Assembly: GCF_047663525.1 (NCBI RefSeq) | Contig: NC_092611.1 | Span: 6,051,001 to 6,115,000 of the forward strand | Reading direction: 5' to 3' | Source: Anas platyrhynchos | Taxonomy: Eukaryota; Chordata; Aves; Anseriformes; Anatidae | Length of the DNA: 64,000 nucleotides | Shown here: positions 46,430 to 59,402 of the stretch, piece after piece | How positions within the stretch are numbered: position 1 is the stretch's first letter | Layout of the letters: each line of letters starts with the position of its first letter | Program-made: the position numbers and the translations under genes | The notes under the pieces: model-generated | Databases searched by the model: none | What the model saw: only the letters and a program-made list of their open reading frames with translations | What the model was told of the DNA's origin: nothing

Positions 46430-47500
46430 GCTGCTGACACGTTCCTGTCACCGTCACCTGCTGTGGTAGGTACCCGTCACCCCTCTGCTGGGGACCTTCC
46501 CTTTTCACGGGCATTTTTTGGGTGGCAGGAGGGGACACTGCAGCCAACTCAGGGGGATACAGCACCACAGATGTGCCCAGGGAGCCTGGGTCCAGCTGTG
46601 TGACACACTGCCTGTCACACTAAGCATGAGACACCAGAAGGCTGACAGCTTTGCACATCTCATTTCAAGTGTCTTCAGGCCATATTTCATTTACACCTAG
46701 ACACAGGCTTCTGTGGGACAGGGAATGCCTGTCACCACCCTCCCTCTAGTTCATCAGCTCCAGGTAGCCAGTTGCCCTCAAACCTGGTGGTCTCGAAACA
46801 TTCCACTAAAGTACTTTTTCCCAGGATGCTTATTCCAGACTACTGAATTTCTGGTTTAAAAACTTTATTTGCAAACGTCAGGTGAAGTCACAACTTCCTG
46901 CTGTATTTCTGTGGCTGATGTTATTAAAGCTCTTACGTAAAAGGGGAACGTGGAACTGGAAGCCAGTGAATTTACAAGTCCCATCCATGGGACTGTCCTT
47001 TCAGTCTGCACTTTTAGAGTGTCTAGCATAGAGCGATGCACTGACTAAAACAACATTCGTTTTCATTAAAAAATCGCAAAGCTGAATTTTATTTATTCAT
47101 TAAGAGTAAATGCAAGTGAATTTTGGCCACGGTGGCCTTAGGCAAGTGTAAGGCTGAGATGAGCACAATCAGAACTGGAGCTGATGTCTACAAATTTTAG
47201 AAAGAATAAAACTTCCAATTTGCTCTCATGTTTTTTGAGTGTTCTGTAGGCAAAACAATTGTGAATGAAATGTAACACACATTCAGGTGCATATGAACAG
47301 TTGTGCAACACTGCCTTGATAAATGCACTGAGGTCTCCTCCATGTGTGACAGGCAGTCCAGAACATCGCATTTGTTTTATTCCACTGCCCTGCATGTCTG
47401 TTAGGCCAGTGCTTCTTAGATGCTTCTTCAAAGAGGTCAGTCTGCCTGCCTTCTGCAGTCAAAATACCTGTGCGTCTGATTTCCACTGAGATATCTTCCA

Positions 47501-47577
47501 AGCCTTTTTACCTGGCTGTGTGGTTAGTGATTGTTACTTTTGGCAATCAGCTAACTACACTGCCTAGTAACTAGGCT
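47501..47577 (-). ncRNA. MIR34C: mir-34c precursor
   Basis: The minus strand contains the miR-34c guide at 47543-47565: AGGCAGTGTAGTTAGCTGAT followed by TGC. A short loop follows, then the star arm, which reads AATCACTAACCACACAGCC with one change from the mammalian CACACGGCC. The flanks AGCCTAGTTACT and GTAAAAAGGCT pair at the base. The 77-nt hairpin is the same length as in human. miR-34 family members repress cell-cycle and Notch-pathway targets and, together with miR-449, support multiciliated and germ cells. It lies 680 bp downstream of mir-34b on the same strand and probably shares its primary transcript. Confidence 0.97.
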
Positions 47578-48198
47578 GATCTAAGATACAGTTCCCTTCC
47601 AATTCCAACTTTTATGAAGACTGATTTTTTTGTTAAAAAACAAACAAACAAAACCCACAAAACCTATTATAACAGATTCTAACACTATGAAGGCTGTATT
47701 TTTCCCATTATTAAAACTGTTGGACATTAAGCAAAGTGATCATAGTAAAAAGCATTTATAGTATTCAGGGAGTTTAATATTTAATCATTGATTAGAAACT
47801 CCGTAACTTACTAGCTTGTTAAATAAGACATGAAAGCTAAATGAGAATTACTTTCCTTATACATGACAGATAAACTAAATGGCAGAACAGAACAAATTCT
47901 TAGCCCATTCCTGGTGCATAAACTATTAAGTATACCAAAAGTCTTAATGTGGCTAAACAATTTAAACACAGCAGACAGTATTCTTGCTCCAGGAACACTC
48001 CTAAGGATTTTAGCACCAATTCAGGAAATCTCAGATTTCACTTGATATTGGCAACATATAACACACACTTCTCTTGGACAGCTAGCATTTCTGGAAATAA
48101 AGCCGTAAACAAATAAACGTTATTAATATTTTTGCACTAGGAATAAAGATGTTGTAAGGCATGCAGCTTTCTGTAGCGAGGCTGTAGCAGGGAATCCT

Positions 48199-48282
48199 GT
48201 GCATTGTTTTGATGGCAGTGAATTTAGTGATTGTGAAGCAATGGATACAATCAGCTAACTACACTGCCTGCAAACCAAGCAC
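48199..48282 (-). ncRNA. MIR34B: mir-34b precursor
   Basis: The guide arm is at 48248-48270 on the minus strand (CAGGCAGTGTAGTTAGCTGA followed by TTG). The opposing arm reads CAATCACTAAATTCACTGCC, and the stem is closed by GTGCTTGGTTTG pairing with CAAAACAATGCAC. The 84-nt length matches the mammalian precursor. The guide lacks the mammalian-type GTCATTAG variant, so its core equals that of miR-34c here. It is oriented like HOATZ, about 1.8 kb upstream of HOATZ exon 1, and divergent from BTG4, as at human 11q23.1. Confidence 0.96.
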
Positions 48283-51200
48283 CACTCTTGTGATGGTGTC
48301 ATGGCATTCAAACCTGGAAAAAAAGAAAGCACTTTGATAATTTATATTAATTTAGTCTACCACATGACATGTTCTTATAGTGACAATCAATTGATAATAA
48401 TGGAAAACATTGGTCATACCATCCTTAGTGTTATTCCACTAAATCCTGCCTCTTTATATCACGAATTAATTATTCTAAATAATTAAAAAGTGCAGTGGAT
48501 GCATAACACAGATCATGTCAGGAATAGAAACAATGAAATACCAACTTTTAAATGATTACAGTGTGTCACAATGGAAAAAGGAAATGAGAAAAGCCTGGGC
48601 ATGCAGTCCTAGTTGCATGAATGCAGACTAAGTGGTAGCTCTGGTCAGAGCTGGATGTGCAAATACAGCTGCCAATTTTGGCTGAGACGAGATGTTCAAC
48701 AAGACCAGTAAACTACATGATTTACAGCATGTCAGATGTCAATGGTTATGGCACAGTGGTCCAACTTATTGTTGCATTCTAGGTTTCGTACAATTTTCAT
48801 TTCAAGATTTTCAGAAGAAACTGCATGTAACTACAGCAGAAGTAAGAGTGGTAGCATTTCACTGCTTCCCCGGCCTACAGAGAGCTCTCCTTCCTTTTCC
48901 CCAGTGGTACAGGAACCCCGTCTGTGCTGGCCGTCAGATGTCAGGCTGCTCAGACAGTTTGTGCTAGTCTGTGGTAGCTAAAGAAGTTAGCAAACCTGTT
49001 CTACAGAACAAAACTGGATATGTACAAGGAGTTATAAGTAATTATGCCTTGTGTCTAATATATGTGTATGCAATTAATAATTTGATAAAAACATTTTATG
49101 TAGATGTATCAGGCCATTCCTAATTCAGCAGTGAGACAGAGCCTGTGAAGTTACAAGAATGACTTTGCCTTCAAATTAATTTTTTCTTTTTTTTTTTTTT
49201 TTTGGCTAGCTTTCATCCGTAACAGCCTTATTCCTAAAATGCAGAAAAAATAATTCAGAAGCTTACCTTGTAAAAATCCTGATAAGGATTGAATTTATGA
49301 TAAAATGCTTAAGAAGATTTAAAGGAATAAGAAAAAAATGGATGTCTTCCCTCCTCGTTTCCTTCCTTTTTCCATCCACTGAGCACCCAGCAGGCTTTCA
49401 CAGGCAGATGTGTCTGTGGGGCTGGACCCGAAGGTGGCACCGGGGTGCCCCTCATCTCCCCCTGGCACTGCTGGGCTGGAGTGTCCCCAGCTTGGGCCGT
49501 GGGTCAGCCCCATGGCTGTGCCCTGTGTGTACGCTCTGTCGTCATGGTCACTTGGGGCTGGCACAGGGAGGAAGGGCCACTGCTTCGAACCATCCGGATG
49601 GCTCTTGCCATAGAAAGCTTTGTTGCAAAAGAGGTTTCTATGGGCAGAGTCAATACAGAGCGTGCACAGAGTTTCTGCCCTTCTCCTGGGGACAAATGGC
49701 TGCAGGTTTTGCCACAGCCATGGGGGGATCCAGGTTTTGGTGTTATGTGTGGCAGTCTGGGCTGCTACCTGGACTGTACAGCTCCATACCAGGAGCCTAG
49801 GTTCTATGGAAGGAGGGCCCCAAAAGACAGACAAACGGGTCTAGAGAACAGATGTCTTGTGCTCCTGGCACTGGGCTCCAGTGGGAGACACATGCTGCAC
49901 ATCTTCACCCACGGGTGTCGAGACCACTTCTCTCCCCGTTCCCTGGGGACCTAGCTGGCCATTTCTGTATGCTTGCTCTTGACCAGTTCAGCTCACTGCA
50001 GACTTCTCACTCCTTTGCATTTCAGGTCATGTTTCCCTGCTTAATTCTTTGCTCATTTCTTCCTGACAACCTGCACCAACATGACCTCAGCCTGTCACAA
50101 CTGACACGGGGAGCGGCAGGAGGCAGGTAGATAAGCCCGTATGGACTGTGCGCACTGCAGGATCTCCTTTGCTCCACACTGGAGGAGGAGAAAACTGTTC
50201 TGCATTGCTCTTAGTTGCGTGGGAGGTGGAAATGCAAGAGTAAAACAGCATGGTCCTCCCTGCTGCTTTAGCAAGACACGATGCTTAGCTGGTGATGTGA
50301 TCCACACGTGCGGTAGGGGTAAGAGTGTCTAGAGATTTGGGGTATCTCATTTTAGAGGAATGACTTGAGATGCTTTCAAAGAGCTTGTCCTTTAGAAATT
50401 TCGGTGCACCTCGCCCCCTTTGAGAACTGCCTACCTCTAGCAGGCCCATGTAAATTGTGTGGGTTAGTCCCCTCCTAATCAGTGTAATTAGCGCGGTCAT
50501 ATGTCCTATGTGCTTTGCATAATAAAATACAGTACTCATGGTAAAGTGTTTATGCAGAAAAATTATCTGTAAGTACCTGTCACTTAGGTGTTTACAGAAT
50601 ACCCACTGAGTTACTAAGCAATTAAGTAAAGATGAAAGCCTTAATCAGAACGTGATTCATTTCTTAAATAAATATTCTTAAGCTCTCTCATTAGGCCCAG
50701 AAAGTTTCTATTTATAAAAGGAAAAAAATTGTGAGCCATCAACATATTAAAAGTGCAGTTTGTGGCTTTGATCGGAATCACTGTGTTGTTCCATCCAAAA
50801 ATAAATCTTTGCACAGAGACTGCATGATGTGAATAAACATCACGCTTCCAGATACACGGCTTCATCTGCCCTCCAACATAGCAGAGCCAGCTGAATTGCT
50901 GCTGTGCTCCTGCAGCACTGCTGGTGCTCAGACATTGCTCTGGTGGTGCTTGCGAATGAGATTGGGTCAGGACCTAGCCTGACAAAAGAAAAGTGGAGTC
51001 TTTTTCTCTAAGAACGCTGTCATCTAGGATGTTTTCCCATACAGAAACAGTTCGCGCTCACTGCTCTTACATCAATAGTTAGGACTTCGGCTGCTTACCT
51101 GGAGAAGGCGTCTGGCACCGAGCATACACAAAACCCAAATGGCTTTTAGAAGGAAGATTCCCGCTAACAAGCTGTGTGTTGTTTTGTTGGCTCCACGAAC

Positions 51201-54200
51201 TCAATCCTGAAAAACAAGAAATCTGAAAAAAAAAAATCTTCAGGGGTAACTGTTGCTGGTAGTGTGTTTAGGGAAACTGCTCGCTCTTGGTTTGGCCCAC
51301 AGTTACTACAGAAACTGTGTCTGACTCTTTTCCCTTTGTAGTTCATGCCTAGGCTTGCCTGGTGACCCAGGAGACCCATAATTTAATCTAGCTAAGAATG
51401 CTTGTGCTGAGTTAGGGGCCTGATCTGATTCCCACTGAAGTCTTTGGACAGATTTCCATTGATTTTACAGAACTTTGGATATCACCCATGGATATCCAGG
51501 CACAGCAATGCACTGTTTTTTTCTTGTGTTTTTTTTTTTTTTTTTTCCTAATAATGTTTAAAGAAAAACAGCAGCACCCTTTAGCAAAAGGCATAAATGT
51601 CTGCTCATTTATCTCATACATCTTGCCAATCAGGACACTTGGCTATTCGTCATGGTCTTTGCAGAAGCTGCTGGGATGCTAACAATTTCTGTCAGGATGC
51701 AACAGGGAACAAGTGGGAGCACAGTTTGCTGAATTGCTAATGGGTCTCACGTTGGGATGGACTGCTCACATTTTCTTTCTGGTGCTTTGTTTCCCAGCTA
51801 TTTATTATCCAAATAGGGTACTCAAGGCTGCCTTCTCTTCAGGTCCATGACATCTGCCAGCATTATGAAGGATTTGTGTTCAGTGAATCTAGCTGATGTA
51901 AAGAGACAGCTTTTCTTGTCAGTGAAATGGGAGGCCAGAAGTACTCTGCTGTATCTGTCATTAGCAGAAGTACTTCTGAATTCCTGCATATTAAAAATAC
52001 TAAATTAAAAAGTTCTCACTGCCTTATTTCAGTGGCAATCTTTATAATTAGAGCCAACTGGATGGGTTGCCGGGATCTTTTCTTAAATTTCCCTTTTTTT
52101 GTTGTTGTTTTTTCCCTGTCCGATGCAGAAGTTGGTATGGTGTGTAAACAGCCTCTTAACTTCCAAGAAATACACCTTATTGCATGACTGATTGCACTGC
52201 TTCGTGGGGTTTCTCAGGTGAGCAGTTTGTTTACAGCTGACCTGTGCTTTATATGTTAGCTATGGGAACACCTAACTCAACAAAAGGAGGCGTTGTAGGG
52301 ATTCAGACTTCTCTTTGACTGTCCGTTGTGGAATCTGTTCCCTTCTTTTGTCACAGAATTTCCTAACTCACGGGGCCTGCCTGGGCAAGTTAGAGTTGGA
52401 GAAAGTAGGAAGGCAGCAGACAGTTCAACGACCCTGCAACTGACCCAAACCAGCTCGGCATTTACTGAAGGAAAGACAGCAATGGGATGATTCCTGAGAC
52501 CTTACTGTGTCAGATCCCACATGGAAACTGAAAAAATTAGGGACTTCAGTGGCAGGGGATGGACTCCGTAAGATGCCTGCTGCTGTTCTGCAGTGGGAAT
52601 GTTATTTTAGCCCTGGTTGTTTAAGAATAAAAGGAAAACAAGGTTTATAGGTAAAAGTCATTTCTTTTATTAGATTGTAATACGATAATGTGAAAAAATG
52701 ACGTGAAGACAAAGAAAGCAGACGAAGCTTTGGCAAGAAAGACAACATCATCCCTAGAGGATTCACAGTCTGTAGGTCTGTGAATGTGCATGAAGCCTTG
52801 AGTGGACTAAACTGTTATTTAGAAGAACTTGAACTATAATTATGTGCATTATCTATCATTTTTAGGAGGTAGATCTTGCTCTTATTTAATATTTTCCTGG
52901 ACACCACTTTGTCAGCAGAGCTGAAGGATCCAGATCTGTGGTAGCTGTTCCCAGCTGCATCCTCAGGGTTTACATGAGAATCAGAAAGAGAGACCCATCA
53001 ATTGCCTGACATTTTTAAAGCAAGTTTACTCTGTAAAATAACATTCCAGCCTCAGGCGTAAAAATCCAGTTTGCTTGCTCCAGCATTCTCACCTGTTACC
53101 CGGAGCTAATTTTGGTGTGCAGGCAGCAGACAGTCCGTGGCATGTCAAAATCTTCACAGGCTGCACGGAAAGGGGCGAACAACTCCTGAGAAGACCTTGT
53201 ATGGGAATTCTTTACAACAATGCCCAACAGAGATTTCCTGTTGTCCCCCAACTTTCTCCAGAAGCATAAAACAGGTTACCATTGCCTTCTTCTGCTGTGT
53301 ATGTAAGGGAAGGAATAACTCATGGCTTGCATATGGAACAAAGCCCTTATTTGTTGTAACAAGAAACTGAATGCAGTGCAGAGCACACGAGGGGCTGTCT
53401 TGTGGTCAAAACACTGGTGTATGACATTAAATCTCAACTCCTGGCACCGTTGTATGCTTTTCCTGAAGATTCATTATCTCAGCGTTTGATTTTCCTCTCA
53501 TTTGAGTGGTTACTGGAGGGTTCCTGTTGCTTGAGGAAGTATTTTGATAAGTCAAAAAAGGAAGGGGAAGACACTGTTTTTTTCCCTTTTATTACACATT
53601 CTCTAAAGCCAGAATTTCTCCTAAATGGCTTGGTAAGTCTGTTTTGTGATACTGAACAAAACTGTAAAGAGAAAGGAAGTAACTGTGTGGGTGGAGGAGA
53701 AGGGGAGTCCAGAAATAGCCAGAAATGCATGGATTGTGGTACACTTCTGCAAAGATGTGTACTTCTGCGATGTTGTGTCCTCATGCTTCATTTTGCTTAT
53801 CCGGTGTATTGTATCACAATATATTCACAAAACCAAAATGTAAGCACTTGAATTGCTTGGCTGCAACATCTACAATCAAATCAAGAGACGGTTTAAATAC
53901 TCAGCTCTTTTTACCTTAATTTGTCATTTTGTCTTGACAGTTCCTGATATCTGACACTGGTGGCACAACTTCCTGAGACAGCAAAAGGAAAAAAAGAACA
54001 CATCAGCTTTTCTCTGAATGTTCCCCCCTAATTATTGCCTGAAGTCTTAAACAGTGAAGCATTCATATTTGAGAAACTGCCTTTGTAAAAACCCTTTAAC
54101 AGAGCCATTTCCACTCTCCATAAAACGCCTCAAAAATTAAATGAAACTTTACTAATAACATGAACGTTTATACAGATCACTAGCAAGATTAATGTATGGT

Positions 54201-55144
54201 AAATACAGAGTCATACAATTTTCAAAATGAAGAGTACCAAATGTGAGGGCTTCATAGGGAAAGTAATAGCTGTGCAAAGGCAGCTAGTAGCAGTCAAGTC
54301 CAATTTTAAAAAAATATTAATAAGCCCGGTACTATTTTTCTCATGGTGAATATTTAACTTAAATATTAAACTGATGTTTATCTGATGGGCTCATGGACAC
54401 AGTAGTACACAGTGCTGATTTAAATATGCCTTAAAAGATGATGCTGATATTGGGATAACACCAAATAGCTTGGCAATACCTTTGAAACCAGCATGTTGAT
54501 AAGTGTAATGGTGCACACCTGAATATCGTTAAATTTCACAGAGCCCCTTGATTTTCCTCTTCTATATAAATCCGTAAGCAAGGTGTATTGTTTAGAAGAG
54601 GGGGAGAGAAATTGGGTGTTTGTGGGGTTTCTGTTAGGAAAAAAAACAAGCTAACAACTACATAGGTTCTTGTAGTATTAAATCTGTTTCCTTGGTGACT
54701 ATTTGGAGTTGTATGTAAAGTATATCTTAGATTTTCAGCAGCTTTGGTCTGAGAAGGTAATGTTTTTCATTTTCATTGTAAGTAAAAGAACTGTAAGTTC
54801 TATAAGAACTATAAGTATAGTAAGTAAGTACTGCTGCTTCATTATTGAAATGTGTATGTGATGTGTAATAAGGAATAATATTTTCTACACTCATTAATAC
54901 TTTAACAAGTGTAGTAGTGTGGGAGTCTTCTGGCAGTATGTTAAGCTGGTGTCAGTGTCCTGAACTGAGGTGACTGGTTGTTTAGCATCTGGGCTTATCT
55001 AGGCTTTATCTCATGTGGTTTATGCAGGTTTTGTAATATCTATCTTGGGAATTTTATACTGTCTTAGTGCTACCAAACTTATTTAGTGTAGTGTCTCATT
55101 TCTACTGATGGCTCTCCAACAGCACTTTGTGCACTTGATTTAAA
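48283..55144. other. Intergenic region between mir-34b and BTG4, expected to hold their promoters
   Basis: 6.9 kb between divergently transcribed units. There is a moderately GC-rich patch at 49.36-49.95 kb with many overlapping open frames but few CpGs. No island comparable with the SIK2 or LAYN promoters is visible. Non-coding first exons of BTG4 or of the primary miR-34 transcript may lie here but cannot be placed from sequence alone. A T-run occurs at 49185-49203. Confidence 0.6.
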
Positions 55145-56669
55145 ATGAAAGATGAAATTGCTGCCACGGTCTTCTTCATCACAAGGCTGGTGAAAAGGGA
55201 AGACAAGCTGAGTAAGCATAAAATTGAGAAATTTGCAGCTAAGTTGACAACAATACTGTTTGAGAAGTACAAGAATCACTGGTACTTGGACAATCCATCC
55301 AGAGGACAAGCCTTCAGGTAAGGATTCTTAGCAGAAGAGAAGGCAGACTGGAGTCTTTGCGTGGCATTGAAGATACAGCAAATGTAACTAAATGAAAGCT
55401 AGCTGTTAACTTGTTTAAAAAAAAAAAAAAAAAGAGAATTCTGAAAGTAGTTCCCTGGGATGTGTCTGGAGTTATCTAGAGAGCCAGGGTAGAAAACCAA
55501 AGGCAATGTACATACTCCTATGACTTCTTGAGCGCAGAACTTAAGTGGCCTTAATGACTCCGAATTGTAACAACTTAAAGTCTCCAAAAATGACCATTAG
55601 AGTGAGTTGCTGCATAATGTCTTAAAATGAACAAGTAACAGAGGCCTTGTTTGGACATACAAGTCAGCTAGTTATGTTAACTTGCTTCTTCAAGTTGTGA
55701 GAACTTCCATCAACAAGCTGTGTTAAATAAACTGTAGGGAACCTGATTGTATTTCTGGATGAGCAGAACTTGCGAAGCTGCATCTGGAATTCAATGTTCT
55801 ACCTGCCCTTGTACTCCTAACTAGGTGTATAAGGATAAACAAACATCAGACAAGAGATCCGCTGCTGGAGCAAGCTTGTGTGGAGAGTAATGTGGACTTC
55901 AGTAATCTTGGTTTGCCAAAAGAGATGACACTATGGGTTGATCCATTTGAGGTATGTTGCAGGTGAGTTGAGAACCTGTGACTAACATCATGCTGCGTGT
56001 TCTGTACTGACTTGATCTTTGCCAAACTTACGAAAGAAACTGTCTGAAGGTGTACTTCTGTATTAGTGTCAGGTGAGTAGTAGCAAATGTCTGTACTGCT
56101 TGTGCAGAACTGTGTGATACAAATACAGTTTCTTCCAGGTATGGTGAGAAGAACCGGCCGTTCACAATTGCCCACTTCGAGGGAGAGGAGAACCCAGAGC
56201 TCCCTCAGCAGATCAGCTATGCTGTTGACAGAGCAGCTCTAGACTATCAGTCTGGCACCTCTTCTGATGAGGAGAGCTTCATCAAGGAACCAAAAGCTAT
56301 CCCTACTGTCAGTAACCCTAACAGTATCTACCAGGTAAATATGGTCATGGAATGTAGCTTGTGGTCAGAGCTATCACCTGCCCTGCAGGTTCTGTTGTGG
56401 AGGAGTATGGTAAACTAACAGCTGATGGCCAGACTAGTCTCCCCTCTCTTATTCAAAAACATTTTAACTTCATCTCATTTCTTGTTGTTTAGTTTAGTGA
56501 CTACTGCAAGCCACCCATGCAGCACTGGTCGCAGTATCTTCATAGGAAGACATACATGACTGATGGCTCATACTATGCCCAGCACAGGGGTTACAAAACC
56601 TACAGGCCAACAGCTGCTTTCATAGGACCACGTGTTGATAGATACCACTGGATCAATACCAAGCGGTAG
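55145..56669 (+). CDS. BTG4: BTG4, BTG/Tob family adaptor (4 coding exons, complete)
   Basis: Oocyte and germline BTG/Tob protein that recruits the CCR4-NOT deadenylase to clear maternal mRNA. Exons are 55145-55317, 55825-55962, 56139-56334 and 56493-56669, totalling 684 nt or 227 residues; human is about 223. Phases 2, 2, 0 are consistent. The start [20 protein letters not shown] is the family-typical N-terminus. Box A covers [20 protein letters not shown] to the GQAFRCIRIN region. Box B is [20 protein letters not shown]. The C-terminal half ([11 protein letters not shown], then NHW-like YHWINTKR end) is variable in the family. Exon 2 has two donors 11 bases apart; the downstream one preserves FEVCCRYGEKN and is the correct choice. 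The poly(A) signal is at 56908-56913. Confidence 0.96.
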
Positions 56670-56907
56670 ATCTGTGGCTGCACATGTTAGAGGCTGTTGA
56701 AGCACTGAGCTATGGTATGGGATGAAGGCTGGCACTACAAAGCTTCATGAAAACAGAAAGCACTTACTGTCTGTTCCCTATCTCTTACTCTGTATATCTG
56801 GAACTTCGGGGTTTTATTATGTAACTTTTTAATGTTTTATTAATGTTAACATAAGACTGAAAATTAATGTGACTCTACTTGTAAGTTAAAAAGGAAATGC
56901 ATATATC

Positions 56908-56913
56908 AATAAA
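56908..56913 (+). terminator. BTG4 poly(A) signal (AATAAA)
   Basis: Canonical AATAAA 239 bases after the BTG4 stop codon, followed by a T-rich stretch (TCATGTTCTTTTAAAAG). Confidence 0.75.
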
Positions 56914-59326
56914 TCTAATCATGTTCTTTTAAAAGCTGTGTGATCTGCTATCAGTGCCCTGAAGGCAGTTAAAGCTTTTCAGTGAAGTCACAAGCAAGTC
57001 AAGGAAGATTTAAAAAAAAAAAAGTGAAAAGTGACTTGCCTTGAAAGGTAATCTGTGTCCTCCTGGCAAAAGTAGCAAGAGCAGAAGCATACTCTGTAGT
57101 TGCACATCTACACATCACAAGTGGTTGAGTGAAGCTTTGCTATTTGCAGCTGTGAAAGACTGCCTTGTGGCTCCAGCTGGGCTTCTGCTTCTTAGCCTGT
57201 AGCTTACCTGTCAGAAGAACACAGCCTTGTGGACAGGAGAAGAATGAATACATGGCATTGTAGCTTTCCACAGCTGTAAGTTAGCATAAGCTTGCCAGTC
57301 TGCAGTACTGTGTCCCCTGGGAAGCTTTTCCTGTAGCTGTGGGACAACTTGAATCACTTGAGCTGTTTTCCAACTAGTCCACAACACTGGACACATGGAG
57401 TCTACACTCCCAGTAGGAAAGATACTGGAGTCCTAAACTGTGTTCTAGGATATTGCTTGAAACACTTTTTTTTTACTCAGTGCTGGTACTAATTACATTA
57501 AACCCCTGCTTTTGTATTGATTTGCAGTATCTCTTCCTACTGACTCAATGTGTCTCCTATTCCACCCATTTGCTTATTAAACAGGGATGCGAGGGTAGCA
57601 GAAGCGATGTCAATAGCTTGTCTTGCTGGCTAATCTGTTGAAAATGCTCAACTTGTGTGTCAAAAATCAGTAGCTTGTGTAAATACATGGCTACTTCAGC
57701 TATTTCTACTTGCTCTACTCTACCTCTTGCTACCTAATAAACAATGATGGAAACAACTAAAAAACAGTCCTGAAAGAGAGACACTGTGAAAGCAGAAAGC
57801 TAGAGCCACTTCAAGAGCTGGAGGGCTGCCTGTGTAAGTGAAGCCAAACAAAAAAGTATTAAAGATAGCATGTAAATTTGAAGAAATCTCATAGTGTAAA
57901 AGATAATACTTGTATTAAATTTTATTGTATAAAGTCACAGGTGCTCAAACTGTATCTTAGTTACCCTTTTATTATAATGTACATATGGATGGGGGATAAT
58001 TAGGAGGCCAATTCTTGTAATGCTGTTCCACAATGAGGTGCTCTCAGTCATGCTTCACCATGACTTAGTCTGTATTTCTTAAGAACAAACCCACACTACT
58101 GAGTCACATGTACTTCTGCACAAGACTTCTTGCAATAAACTTTGTCAATAGGATTCAGTAGCTCACTCACACAAAAAATCAGTCCTACACTGCCTGTAAG
58201 TATAGAGAGTTTCTTTCTTAAAATACTTCTTTTTGAGGTCTGCTCTTTGTGTGAATGCTGTAATCTGTGTGATGTTGCATAAACTAAATAAATGAGATGA
58301 TGTAAGGTGGGAGGCTTCTTCATTACTGTGAGTCAGAAGCAGTGTTTCCAACTAATTCTTACAGCCCTGATAATAGAGCTTAGACTTGAGCAATTAGATC
58401 CATTTATTGTTATCAGTAGAGTGTTTTACCTAGCGAGGTCCAAGTAAGCATCTTTGTATAGGGTGAAAACGTGTATATTTGACTTCTCAATTCTGACAGA
58501 ATAGAATGAGTGTGCAATTTTTAAAGTTCTAATAGTCTAGCCACTTCTTAGTGTTGAATATTTGATGTTTAATGAGGTAACAGCATTAGTATGAAGTTAT
58601 TGAATTGATCATGAAATAACTCAAAGTTCTTGCTCTGTGCTTTCATGAATTGTTGTACTGATGGGGTGAGAAAGAACTCCTGTGACTTGTTACCTAAACT
58701 AGAGGCTGTGGTGGGCAGGTGCTTCACTTACTATTGGATGTCAAGTTCCCCATGCCTTTCAGGGCTTTGCTCTTTAATTTGGGAGGAGGAAAGTCTTGTG
58801 TCTCTAAGATTAAGGGTGGAGCTAGTCTTTGACAGCGTAGGGCTTGCATTCCTTTCTGGTTGGTACTACAGAGCAGTTGATGCATGGTGACATCAGGAAG
58901 AGTGAAGGTTGTCCAGACTGGGCAAGTTGCTTCTGGTGGTGGATGTTTTATTTTCTGTTCCTGTTGTGCAATTGTATGGGTACAGTTACTTGGGCTGATT
59001 ACGTCTATAGCTTTCCTTGTCTTAAAGTCTGAAGCATCAGTGTCAGCTGATGTCTGTAGAAGCTTCAAAACATGTAGCAAAATGATACTTGAGTTTAAAA
59101 TATATATACTTAATGAGACTTAAATACTGCTTCTAAATTTTGCTTCTGTTCCTGAAAGCTGGGGGTTTGGTGAGCTTTTACAACAGTGTTTGTCATTTCA
59201 CTACTTGGATGTAGTAATGTAGGCTAAAATCTTGTCACTTAAATTACTGTATTGCTTTCTCTCTCAATTTAATGAGCCTTTGGTATGAAGAGGAAAAACA
59301 TAGTCTCATAAAATGAAAACACAAGA
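56914..59326. other. Spacer between the converging 3' ends of BTG4 and the unrecognised gene
   Basis: 2.4 kb without a recognisable gene or repeat. The two neighbours are transcribed towards each other. Open frames at 58.6-59.1 kb on both strands have no coding character that I can recognise. Confidence 0.7.
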
Positions 59327-59332
59327 TTTATT
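59327..59332 (-). terminator. Poly(A) signal of the unrecognised minus-strand gene (AATAAA)
   Basis: AATAAA on the minus strand about 70 bases past the TAA at 59403-59405, consistent with a short 3' UTR and with that codon being the gene's normal stop. Confidence 0.55.
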
Positions 59333-59402
59333 TTGGTATAAAGCCTGAAGACAAAAGCAGAGGACCAATTTAGAACCAATTCTTGAAGTCTTCTGAATAT
59401 CA

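Noticed and set aside
45968-46603. Plus-strand open frames at 45.97-46.6 kb
   Set aside because: They are antisense to HOATZ exon 1 and the minisatellite, and show no recognisable domain.
48366-48375. TGACATGTTC as a p53 half-site near mir-34b
   Set aside because: It matches the half-site pattern at nine of ten positions, but there is no second half-site next to it. Single half-sites are common by chance.
49297-49954. Plus- and minus-strand frames of 167-171 codons near 49.3-49.95 kb
   Set aside because: Both strands are open at once and the translations lack family character. It may still be a non-coding first exon of a neighbouring transcript, but I cannot support that.
53402-53851. 149-codon plus-strand frame upstream of BTG4
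   Set aside because: No recognisable domain, no splice logic, and overlapped by an equally open antisense frame.
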